A stretch of DNA of 64,000 nucleotides from positions 8,349,001-8,413,000 of the forward strand of contig NC_092680.1 of NCBI RefSeq assembly GCF_964355755.1. The letters are read 5' to 3'. The DNA comes from Antedon mediterranea (Eukaryota > Echinodermata > Crinoidea > Comatulida > Antedonidae). Below, piece by piece: positions 1 through 10,336 of this stretch. Every line of letters begins with the position of its first letter. Position 1 is the first letter of the stretch. A program made the position numbers and the translations under genes. Under the pieces are notes generated by a model. That model searched no databases. It was not told the origin of the DNA and saw only the letters and a list, made by a program, of their open reading frames with translations.

Positions 1-1
1 T

Positions 2-181
2 AATGATTATCTGATTGAAATTTCTAACAGGTTTGAAGCGGTTTCTGGCCATTGTAAAGTAATTATAATAAATCCTTCTTATACAAATTCACTGAGGCAA
101 GAATTGAACAAAATAAAACAATTATTTGCCGGTCTTCATATACTTGACGAATTTGGATGGAAACGGACACAAACACTATAA
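2..181 (+). CDS. Partial open frame entering from the left edge, product unknown
   Basis: A frame is open from the first bases of the window to a TAA at 179-181, giving 59 residues that begin NDYLIEISNRFEAVSG and end EFGWKRTQTL. The residue mix (alternating hydrophobic and charged, no low-complexity run) looks coding rather than random. A plausible 3' splice site (tttctaacag) ends at 30, so the piece could be a last exon beginning at 31. No AATAAA follows closely. I do not recognise the family. It could be the last exon of a gene to the left, a decayed mobile-element ORF, or chance. Confidence 0.3.
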   Translation, partial: NDYLIEISNRFEAVSGHCKVIIINPSYTNSLRQELNKIKQLFAGLHILDEFGWKRTQTL

Positions 182-348
182 CATAACTTTTTTTTAAAGA
201 ACTGCATATACTGTAACTAACAAACCATATAAGCTATTTCACTTTATATGCTAAATTGTTCAATAGCCTACAGATCTTACTGTGTTTCTCTAAAACAAAA
301 TCTTCTTTAGGTCTACCAATCCTGTTTTCTTTTAATTTTTCATTCCAG

Positions 349-430
349 AATCAATTTTGGACACATCTGTCAAAAAACCTAATAAGTTGTAGACCTAGGT
401 CAGCCTGGCTGCGTGCACTATATGCTAAAG
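349..430 (+). CDS. Candidate internal exon, product unknown
   Basis: A long pyrimidine tract ending in cattccag precedes 349, and a strong donor (AAAG then GTAAGT) follows 430. The 82-nt interval is open in one frame (phase 0 in, phase 1 out) and reads NQFWTHLSKNLISCRPRSAW followed by LRALYAKG. Both splice signals and the Trp/Arg-rich coding content support a real exon. I found no partner exon: the open frame at 2-181 ends in a stop before it, so the two would need alternative splicing or belong to different genes. Family not recognised. Confidence 0.35.
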
Positions 431-3400
431 GTAAGTTACAAATATACGTCTTAGGTTAAACTATGTTTGTTTGAAATTACAGTACCAACATTGCATTTTG
501 TTATTGTCATCTTGGAAGCTGTGAGTTTCGCTCTTTTAGTTATGTGATTTCTTTATTTTGAATCACGCATTTTTATGAGTAAGCGAAATGATCTATCGAC
601 AAGAAGAAAAAATAGACCCAAATTAGATATGTTTTCCGTTTCATGGTTTCTTTTCTTTTATTTAAATGTGACAAACATAGATAAGCAGCGATATATTTGA
701 TAAACTTGGATACAATTATGAAATCGTAGATGTACAGGATCATAACTTGATTAGAGAGAGACTTGATTGTTAAGATGTTTCTGTTTCTAATATTAGGTAA
801 AAAATTGAATATTTTAATGACTTTCAATCTGCAAGTTTAACATAAATAACCTCACAAAGTTACTGTACCTCACAAAAGTGGCCTAGTAATTGTAGGCCTA
901 TATTAACATTGTCATGCATATTATTCCATTATTCTGTTAATGCCTGACATAATGTTGACAGCAGATAGACGATTTAAACTAGAAGTAGGCCCGGGAGTAG
1001 GCCCTATTACAGTTTTGTATTGCGTGTGTAAAGTGTGAACTAATTATATGATGTTGATCGGTTCATTTCAACAAGAGTAGCCTGGCATTGCTAGAACGGA
1101 ACTATACGGTGTGATGTTGAGATCGAGTTGGTGAGTGTGTTTGATGAAAGCAATTGTTAGCGTAGACCTATCGACTGTTGAAGTTTGTGTCCTTTTAAAT
1201 AACACGTTTGTGTGATGATGTATGGTGAAGACCTTACATATATGAAACTACACAAAAAAAAAGAAAATCATGATGATAAGATATAGGCCTACCGGTATAC
1301 GATATTTATGATATCAATATGATCCAATATTCGTATCAAATTTATATATTTTTGCATGCTATTCAACTTAATCAATCGTGGATTATTTTTAACAATGAAG
1401 CTGAATTGATTCTGTTTAAAAAATCTTATCTCTTTTTTTAAATTTGTAATTTTGTTGATTTCAGCGTGACTTCTCGTTAGCTTGGTTTTAAATGTTACTG
1501 GATGTTGATAATCTTTAGGCCTAAAGCTGAAAATGAAATTAAAGCGTTGTTTGTTATTTTTACTGCGTTTATTAACCATAAGCAAGATCGCATAAGTGCC
1601 ACTCGCTGGTTCCCAAGTGAAAAACATTTACAGTAATAATTTTTATTTCCTTTCCTTTAAGCGCTATAATACAATTAGAATTTCATTTAGGCCTACATAG
1701 ACAAGTCGTCATTGACACAACGATGTGACAGTAATTTAATCGTGTTTTTCGCGGTTGTTTTAATTGTGTCCCGACTTATACATTATTTAAGATGTTATAA
1801 TCCAGTACTAGTAACATGTAGTGATGATAAACTACGATTTAACCCACAGAACATCTTTAGTATAAAAAAGTGCGTAGTAAGTATGATACGCTATTTCGAC
1901 ACTCTTTTTAAAGTGAGTAGGAAGAGGCGGAAGTTGAAGTGTTAATTAAGAATATTAAACAATTTTCAGATTAAGAGCTATACTTAGCCCTGAAAGTAGG
2001 CCTACTTACAGGAAACCAAGGTATGTCTGTAAAGTGATTAATCTACAATAATGAAAGGGTAAAAGCAAAAAACAAGCAAAATAGTCATTTCTTATGACTG
2101 GAAATAAGTGTGATTTACCTTGATCTTGGAATGGAATTGATGCTCAACTACTGTATTTAAGAACGAGAGTGTCTAGAAATGGTAGAATAAGGAGGAGGAA
2201 TAAGATGGCTGGTGGTAGGAGAATAAATAAAACATAGTATTAGTACTTTTAAGCATTGCCAAAGTTATCACCTACCGCAACTTGTATGCTTGTACTACAA
2301 TATACACATGTGTGTTTGTTTTTGTTTTGTACTATAACATCCACAATGTTCAAGTTTTCGTTCTGAATACAAATAACTAGCTATATAGGCCTACCAACAG
2401 ACAATCCCTATGGATTTTTAAAAAAAATCGATATATTGGTGATGTACAAAAGCTAATTAAAATCTCGAGTTTTCTGTATCTTCAATAGGCCGAAAAACTA
2501 AATAGCACGCCCTTTGAATTTTGCCTAAAAAATTCATTCAGTTTCTGGTCGTTTAATCATGTTGAATTTTTGAGTGGTATGTTATCAGTATAAATACACA
2601 GTAGCCTAAATTTAATAATTATACAGCATTTTTTATTGCTGTCATGTTGATGAATATCGGCTGATTCTATTATAATTGATTAACTTATTAAATTAGAAAG
2701 AGATAATAAACTAAGAATCAACCACGTAAATGATTAATAAATGGGAAATTAGTCGTCAGTCTTAATTGATAGCACCTGTTACCACAGCAAAACGAAAACC
2801 TTTCTCTTTTGATTAAGTTTGTGTGTTATACAGCTCATACAGTATAGTTGTGTATAGGCCTATATAAAGTCTAATTACGGTAACAATAACAATTATGCTT
2901 GGTAAATGACATCACATCACAATAGAAATTGGTATGCTATTTTACAAAATTTATTACATATTTCGTAAAAACGCCGAACGTTGTTAAATTTTTAAGAAGA
3001 AATCCATCAAAGCAACAGCTGAAAACTAGGCTACCGGTACTTAAAAATAATAATATTGTATTTTAAAATCAATCAAGTAAATCTAAAATTGTTATAATTT
3101 TTAGAATCAAGTCTAAGATTTTCTTTCAGAAAACACAGTTTAAAATTAAATTAATATGTTTTCTAAAATGGCATACGCGTAGGACGACAACACAATAATT
3201 TTCGACCAAAATAGTCCATATCTGGAGTTTTTTCAATTAAGGGACCGATTTTCTATTTTAATTTGAAATAAGCAATAAATTTAAATGTTAAATTGTACAT
3301 TATGGTAGTTGGAAGGATGATACTATAGTCAGTTAATCCAAATTGTTTAAATAGAAATAAATATAAGTTGAAAGTCGTATTACTATTAAGATACTTTCAG

Positions 3401-4326
3401 TATTATTGATCTACAATCGTGATATGATTTTCATCATTGTGACTAGTACTTTTGACACATTGTCATTGTCATCCTTTTCATTCAAGCTACATTATCTCTA
3501 TAGATTCGGAATCACCACAGGAACTATGTTTTGACACAGTTGAATTAAACCACGTGCGTTCTGCTCCACTTTGGGCCTACACAAACCCGTCAATTTCCGC
3601 ATCAAAACTTTCTTTTATACCAACATTAAGTCAAAAAAAGTTTTGATGTGGTAACCTTCAGTACGTCAAACCAGACTCCACGCTTTGTAATACAACATTC
3701 ATGTTTTATGATAAAAAAAAATGGTTGCTTAACTATTGAAACTTGAAAACGAAAGACAACATGACAACCTTTATGTTTTGATCCTAGCCATATTTCGATC
3801 GCTCAACAGTCTTCCAATCTATGATTCATCATTGATCGAATCAGCGAGTCTTTATATCCAAACTGGTTATCCCACAGAGAACACCTTACATTCCTAATAT
3901 GATGACGAATCACTCATATAATTTAAATAAATTCCATTCGTAGGTTGTATTATCCCAAGATAGGAACACACTTTGCCAACAGAGATACCGAAAGGTAACA
4001 ACAGGATATGGAGGATGCGTAAGAGGCACTCTCAGTTGTTGAAATGAAAATTAGATAGGGTATCCGAATACTATGAAACTCATATTTTATAATCATCAGT
4101 ATAGAATATACCGTAATTGGTTTGCATAATCAGATTCTTAACATTGATGATGATTACGGTAGGCCTACCTGACGGTTGGATTGTGTCATCAGACAATGTG
4201 TTAAAACAAATGGTAAGCTATCAAGAGAGGGCGAATCCACACTCAAATTAGACAGTCAACCATAGTATTTAGTCTGGGTTCCATACTTTATATTAGTAAA
4301 AAGATAAATATTTTGGCACGTATGGC
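431..4326. other. Gene-free stretch with eight TAGGCCTA palindromes
   Basis: No convincing exon or repeat boundary was seen. The notable content is eight exact TAGGCCTA octamers (893, 1284, 1516, 1688, 1997, 2386, 2855, 4160). Short open frames on both strands look random in composition. Confidence 0.5.
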
Positions 4327-4456
4327 GTTTCAATTCAATTCAATTCAAGGAACATTTATTCACGTCCAAAAGACAAAAGAACAAAAACAAAATGGCAAGT
4401 GATAAAACAAGAAAATGGACGAAGGCAAATCCCAAAAAGATTACAATCTTGTGACG
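4327..4456 (-). mobile_element. 3' tail of a non-LTR retrotransposon (LINE), minus strand
   Basis: Read on the minus strand, a unique-looking 3' UTR segment runs into a stretch containing GAATAAATGTTCC and ends in repeats of ATTGA (plus-strand CAATTCAATT at 4331-4347). A 3' UTR followed by a simple pentamer tail is typical of CR1/L2/jockey-type LINE 3' ends. No coding part survives here. Element family is not identified. Confidence 0.45.
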
Positions 4457-5366
4457 GGATTGCCTTTACAAAATATTTAAATTAAGAGAAGAAAAAAAAA
4501 AATATATATAAATAAAGAAAATAAATTAATTAAACAATAAAGAAATACAAAATATATATAAAAAACCAGTAGATAAAAGTTGGAATAAAAAATAAAAAAA
4601 GAACAGAAAAAAGTACAGCTGCATGGCATATAGCGAATATGATGACAATTGAATAATAAAGATATCGTAGGTATCATACGTATATTGGTTGAGCTTATTT
4701 TCAAACAAAAATCGAACTAAAAAAATAAATAAAAAAGACAATAAATATAGACTTGGGGCAAGTCTACCATATGTGTTTTTTAAAAAATGTTTAAACTATT
4801 GAAGGCTCTAGAGTGTGTCAACTGCGTCTACCGTAAAACTACATTTATCGGCCGAAAATTATTTTTAGCTTATTTATCCTTATCAATGTTTATATGTAAT
4901 TATTATCGCACTTTATCTAATTTTCTCACAAAGCAAAAAAAAAGTCGTTTTGTAAATGAGTTTTATTTTGACAAAATGAATTTTCAAACAGACCAACCAA
5001 ATCCTACGAGATTGATTTTTCATTAATACAAGATCTCTTTGCGGAAGCATACAGATCATACTTGGCGTCGTTGCATGTTCCTCTAAACTTGTAGAATGAC
5101 AGGGCCAATTGGAATTATTGAACTTTTACCATCGTATGGATAAAAAGGATATTATCAATTACTACAAATCAATATGAACTTTATAGTGAGAGCACAGTGC
5201 AGTATTTTAATTTTCTGTAAAAACTTTGTCCAAAAAAGCTGCTGTCCGGCTTGAAGATTCAAAATTGCAGACAAAAAAGTCACGTTTATTCATACTGCCA
5301 TCATGAAAACAACTGAATGAAGATTTATAAATATTCTACACCCGACCGGTGCCTATATCATTGTTC
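4457..5366. other. Low-complexity A/T-rich and single-copy-looking DNA
   Basis: The 4490-4740 part is very A-rich on the plus strand, which creates long Phe/Leu-rich open frames on the minus strand. These are composition artefacts. Nothing coding was supported. Confidence 0.5.
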
Positions 5367-5411
5367 GGGTAGCACATGGAACTATAATATAAGATAGTTC
5401 CATGGGTAGCA
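5367..5411. mobile_element. 29-bp inverted repeat flanked by 8-bp direct repeats (hAT-like footprint)
   Basis: The octamer GGGTAGCA occurs at 5367-5374 and again at 5404-5411. Between them lies a 29-bp segment starting CATGGAACTAT and ending in its reverse complement ATAGTTCCAT. An 8-bp target duplication with CA...TG ends is characteristic of hAT transposons, but the segment is far smaller than usual MITEs. It may be an internal-deletion relic, or chance. Confidence 0.3.
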
Positions 5412-5847
5412 TAATGCGATGAGCAGCTCAAAGTAACGCAACCACCTTTTTACAATAAGTAATATTACTGTGTAATAGTATAGTTAGTTACATGATAATA
5501 AACAAATCATTTTCATTTTGGTTGCACAGTTTTGCAATAATTACAGAGGTTATCTTGGTTATTATCTTATGTATATGTATTTTTTTAATTGAACAAAAAT
5601 TAAAATTGTGCGGGTTAATAGCTATTATTTTCGACTAAAATAACATGAATAACATGAAAATTGTGGACGGTATTTCATGTAGACAAACTGTATATCATAC
5701 AAAGAAAGTCACCTTGCAAGCATATATAACCAAGTAATAAAACAGTTTAACAGTTAAAAGTAGTTTTGTGTCAATTATACTGGTTGTATACAATAGAAAG
5801 TTGAAATAAATGAATGAAATAAAGGAATTTTTAAAAATTACTACTTT
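5412..5847. other. Gene-free AT-rich stretch
   Basis: No gene, repeat boundary or RNA gene was recognised in this interval. Confidence 0.45.
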
Positions 5848-6240
5848 TTAGTCGCGTGGACGCGACTCAATAGTTCACTATGTCGGTCTGTCTGTCGGTC
5901 CGGTATCACTATGCGTTTTATCGCTTTTCTGTACTTTTGAACTGTTTTGATGTACAGACAAGTTTTAACTATATCGGTCGGTCGGTCGGTCGGTTGGTCG
6001 GTCCGGTATCACTTTGCGTTTTATCGCTTTTTCTGTACTTTTTGAACTGTTTTGATGTACAGACAAGTTTTAACTATGTCGGTCGGTCGGTCGATCCGGT
6101 ATCACTTTGCGTTTTATCGCTTTTTCTGTACTTTTTGAACTGTTTTCATGTACAGACAAGTTTTAAAGTACTTTTCTGAGACTTCTGTACATTTCTGAGA
6201 CTTCTGTACATTTATAAGACTTATGTACATTTCTGATACT
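5848..6240 (+). repeat. AGTCGCG-family repeat, copy A, with internal tandem triplication
   Basis: The copy opens with the hairpin AGTCGCG-TGGA-CGCGACT (5850-5867), then CAATAGTTCACTATGTCGGTC and a GGTC-rich tract. A module of about 90-105 bp (GGTC tract, GGTATCACT, GCGTTTTATCGC, TGTACAGACAAGTTTTAA) is present three times in tandem (about 5878-5967, 5969-6072, 6074-6167). Four degenerate units of about 22 bp containing CTGTACATTTCTGAGACTT follow to about 6240. The 99-residue open frame across it is a repeat artefact. Other copies lie at 7179-7356, 27324-27493 and 27494-27575. Confidence 0.75.
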
Positions 6241-6383
6241 TTTTCTAAGGCATTACATTTCTAAGTTGTTCTGTCACTTTAAGTTATTATATACGGGCTG
6301 TTGTGTCATTTAATATTCTATCTAAGCTTCCTAACAGAAAAGAGTTCGCTGTGCTTGTTTATTAAAAGAGCAAGAACAACAGC

Positions 6384-6495
6384 AAGAAACAGCAAGAGCA
6401 AAGTTTATATATTATATAACATTTTATTCATGCAAAACAAGAAACAGCAAGAGCAAAGTTTATATATTATATAACATTTTATTCATGCAAAACAA
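6384..6495. repeat. Tandem duplication of a 55-bp unit
   Basis: A 55-bp unit starting AAGAAACAGCAAGAGCAAAG and containing TTATATATTATATAAC is present twice, at 6384 and 6439, essentially identical. The second unit overlaps the 3' end of the broken endonuclease gene on the minus strand, so the duplication post-dates or accompanied its truncation. Confidence 0.8.
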
Positions 6496-7149
6496 GACAG
6501 TTTGCAGCATGGTCAGAGTATTAAGGCCAATGTGTAAAGAGTTCAAAACCTCTCTCTGATCTGATGTAAACATGATCAATAAGTCCCCCTTTTTCATGGG
6601 TTGGATATTGCACAGACTGACTGAAACCTTTTGAGAGGATCCAGGTTACAATGGGGTGTACAGTACGTAAGATGTTGAAATCACCTACAATATAACACTG
6701 TTCACAATCATCAATGAGTGAATCTAAATGCTGTAAAAACTCAGCAGAGGAAGCATTTTGAGATCTGTACACGTTTATCACATGCAGATATCTACTTGAA
6801 CATTTGGTCATTTGAAATAATTCTTTGTTTACTTCTTCAGAAAGATAAAAACCTTTTTTGAAATAGGTAGCAATTCCTTTTCCTTTTCCACGATTGGTTA
6901 AGTGCAGATAATATCCATCAATATTTAGGTGGTCGTTGGAGTCTTATCAGCACTTTTTATTTCTGAAGTTCCTTGAGCAAGAAAAATATCTTTCAATTCA
7001 CATTTGAGAGAATGACTAGTCATAGCTTGCACAATATGGTTTCTAATTGAGTAAGTTCTTCGTAGAACTTGAATTATGATGTTGCAGAAGCAAGCGTTTC
7101 TATCATCTCCATTTGCTGTGTTTATGAGAAGGAGTGATTGGAGAGCCAT
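6479..7149 (-). pseudogene. Broken mobile-element gene: USP-like Cys box plus endonuclease/exonuclease/phosphatase (EEP) domain
   Basis: From 7149 a minus-strand frame reads MALQSLLLINTANG, then a segment with NACFCNIIIQVLR, which resembles the cysteine box of ubiquitin-specific peptidases (N..N..C[FY].N...Q.L). It runs to a stop at 6925. A frame shift near 6940 leads into SNDHLNIDGYY, NRGKGKGIATYF, VINVYRS, the EEP signature VGDFN, GLIDHVYI and finally the SDH triad element at 6509-6517. A TAA at 6521-6523 interrupts the frame three codons before the terminal SDH, and the frame closes at 6479-6481. The EEP call is firm on GDFN, IDHVYI and SDH; the USP call rests on one motif. The peptidase is far too short, so an internal deletion is likely. 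EEP domains of this sort occur in LINEs and other transposon-borne genes. It is flanked on both sides by AGTCGCG-family repeats in the same orientation. Confidence 0.6.
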
Positions 7150-7178
7150 TATTAACTGGAGTTGAAGTTTGTTCCTTG

Positions 7179-7356
7179 TTTTTAGTCGCGTGGACGCGAC
7201 TCAATAGTTCACTCTGTCGGTCTGTCTGTCTGTCGGTCCGGTATTACTATGCGTTTTATCGCTTTTCTGTACTTTTTGAACTGTTTTGATGTACATTACT
7301 TTTTGAAAGTTCATTTTTTTTCTGAGAGCACGCGACTTATGGCTGTTGGCCTTGTT
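7179..7356 (+). mobile_element. AGTCGCG-family element, copy B (MITE-like, 152-bp core)
   Basis: The core 7185-7336 starts GTCGCGTG and ends CACGCGAC, an inverted terminal pair, with TTA on each side (7182-7184 and 7337-7339), as in PIF/Harbinger target duplications. The hairpin AGTCGCG-TGGA-CGCGACT sits at 7184-7201. The sequence beyond the right end (TATGGCTGTTGGCCTTGTT) also matches the 27.3-kb copy, so either the mobile unit is longer than the core or the core lies in a larger repeat. Open frames across it are artefacts. Confidence 0.6.
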
Positions 7357-10175
7357 GTAGGTAAGATAGGAAAATATTGTATTACTCTTAACTACTCGGC
7401 GTTTACATTCTACACAATACACATTAAACAATTGAGGGCGACATTAAAAAAAAAAATCTGTGTAAATATGTGATAATATTTTTGCTTAACTAAACCTATC
7501 GGTTCATGCTTTAAGCAAAATCAACTAAAATAGATTTAGATCAGAATACTCAGAAGAGAACATATACGGTACATTTATTGAAATCACAAATAGTTATTTT
7601 AATAATAATAATCATTAAAAACTGCTTCTGTGTGTTCGTGTCGTTGCGTACAGTTTCTTCAATTAATAATATCACTTAATATTTTTTATTTAAAACCGCG
7701 AAATTAAGTTATTATTTATTGCCATAATCATACAACCAACGATATTATAATTTAGTTGTTATTGTATTTCATTTCTATGAATCCGAAAAATAAATATAGA
7801 GGGCGTACTTTTGAAAACATTCTTCTACGTGTCACTCAAGCGGAACAGAACTGCTTGCGCGTTAACATATTCAATAGGTACCTACACACTCGTGAAAGTA
7901 CTAAATTTTCAAACAAAAATAAAAAGTGGAATATAGTTCACTTTTGTTATTGGCAATCTTAATAAACTCGATACAGTTAGGTTTAAAGTTTACTAGGCCT
8001 AGCTGCTCGTTAAATAATGCAAGCATTGATTTGCATTGAGTACCTTGACTCAAGGACGGAATACAGTGTTGAGGAAGCTCACCGCTTAGTTAACCTACAT
8101 TCATAATAGTAAACCAACACTACAACTTAAATAAACTGTACTATAGAATTATCTTGGAATCTCACATATCAACAAAACGATTGGAAAAATGGAAAAAAAA
8201 AGTATTTTCCACCCAGCGGAGACACGTAACACAAAGCAGCAGTACTGTCATGGGGCAAATATTTTAATCCAATCCCCGATCCAATCTAATGATGACAATT
8301 CGGTTGCATTTACATGTTACCTACTATTACATACATCGTATTGAAATATTTTAATTTAGGTTTCATACTTACTCATTATTAGTAATATTCATTTCATTTA
8401 TAAGTTACAAAACCATTCATTTTAATAATATTTTTCAAGTTTGAAATGTTTCTTTATATTTTGTACTAAGGAAGAAAAGAGAGGTGCACGTTGCAACCCA
8501 TTGATTTGCTGAGTTAGGACTTCAACCATCCTGCCTTTTTGCCTATATCCGATCCCCACCACTCGTCGTAAATCCGTCACAGTTGTCTTTCGCTTTATAA
8601 ACCCCACAAAGGAGTTAGCATAGACTTTGTGTTCATATCTAAAAAAAAATGTTTGACCACTACATCTCTAATATGTTGTTGTTGTTTGAATTATTGGAAT
8701 CTATTGAAGCTTTAAAAAAACTTGGTATGGGAATTTCATGTTTCAGGCACGCGGTTTATTATTAGCACCAGTCGTAATTATTATTACAATTGTTTATGAT
8801 AATAGCGAGTACCAGTCGAAGTCCCTATTTTCCATTCCATGTGTTGGCCTATTCCCTGTTTTTTTTTAAAGTCTATTAGATGTCTTGCATGATAAATTTA
8901 TCTTCCAATGATTAGAAAAGAATTTTTATATTATTATATTATTACTACTATATTGTAAAAATAAGTATTTTGGCTGTCGTATTCTCCATGTATCTTATAT
9001 ACAATTCAATGACAATTTCGAAGAAATATGTATAATCCTTGTAATTAAACATCCCGTCCCATGATACTTGTGGGAGTTGATACCTCTTAGAGGTACATGC
9101 GAAGTTTCCTATCTGGATTAATAAGTGACTTATAGTACCGTGCCTTGCGTGCATGGGTTAGTTATAATGTCTACTAGAGTGAATATAAACACTTAACTAG
9201 GACCCACAGGTCAAAAAACCAGGTTTAAAATGCCGCTCGACAAATTCTGTAATTTTCAAAAACATTTCTTGTTGAAGTAAATCTCCTTTCTGTAATTACC
9301 GTACGGTTCCCATGGTTCGTTTTAAGTCGTATATTTAAGGATTTGCAACACGCATACGAATTTTTTCACAATCATTAGTAGGTTTAACAGCATTAATTGT
9401 AGACGTTAATGAACTTTAGAATTAGAAGAGATCTGTTGTCATAAATATTTATTTAAAAAATACAATTTTATAATTAGGTCAAATTAAAAAATGAAATTTG
9501 CAAATAATTAGCCAAGTATATACACACTTCCTCGTGTTTTACCTAATTCTATTATCCGGATGGATAAACCTCTGTTTATGGATAGTATTCCCGGAGGATT
9601 GTGAACAAGAAGTCCAGGTAATCAGGTAATGAATAAGATAGAAGTAGGAAAACTTCAATTTCCATATAGGCAAACTTATTAAACAACTTCCAGCTTTTAC
9701 ATGTGACATAACGCAGTCACGCTACCGTTTTCTTAATAAACAAGGCTTGAAAAACGTGCACTGGAGTTCCGATTGCGGTGTCGGCGCAGGTTATCTTATA
9801 CGAACATTCATCACGTGACTTTATTGTTTCAAAAAAAATCAAAGCGCGTCCGATCCGACGGCTGTTGTGAATATACTTTATACAAACAGGTAAATACTTC
9901 TCTCAAGGTGTCCCGTTTGCAGTTTACCTAAATAAACTAGTTAATTTCCGAGTCAGTTCTTTGATCTAGCCTACAGTTACTTTCATTTTAAAGTCTAGCT
10001 TATTTGATCACATCAAACATTGTGCTCCAATATTCAAATTGAGGTATTAAGAGGTTAAGCAAGGAAGAGTGAACTCTTTCGTCGGTTAAGGATGATTTTT
10101 GGAAATTCGACAACGTCGGGTTTGGTAACATGCTTGAAATATTCATAAATGCCATATTTACATACTCAGTCTCAG
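7357..10175. other. Gene-free stretch
   Basis: AT-rich DNA with one TAGGCCTA (7994). A G+C-richer patch at about 9760-9860 contains TCACGTGAC (an E-box of the USF/TFE type, about 9811) and several CpGs, so it may be regulatory. No exon was supported. Confidence 0.4.
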
Positions 10176-10336
10176 AAGCTCTGTCTACACTATCAAACTA
10201 GTTTGACAAAAAAGGTGTGATGTACACAAATATGTGGTGATATAGCCAAATATGGTAGTGATATGATATCATCATGTCCATATTTGGGCACATCACATTT
10301 TTTGTCGCATAAAGTTTGATAGTGTAGACAGAGCTT
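10176..10336. mobile_element. 161-bp MITE, AAGCTCTG family, copy 1
   Basis: Terminal inverted repeats AAGCTCTGTCTACACTATCA and its complement bound the element. The interior carries CAAATATGGTAGTGATATGA and CATCATGTCCATATTTGGGC. TA follows the right end; the left flank is AG, so one side of a TA duplication has probably mutated. A second copy at 35735-35875 has intact TA flanks. The length and TA target suggest a Tc1/mariner-related MITE. Confidence 0.75.

Noticed and set aside
4477-4741. Phe/Leu-rich frames on the minus strand resembling membrane proteins
   Set aside because: They arise from an A-rich low-complexity tract.
5880-6179. 99-residue open frame
   Set aside because: Follows the tandem triplication of the AGTCGCG family; the GGTC tract gives repeated VGRS.
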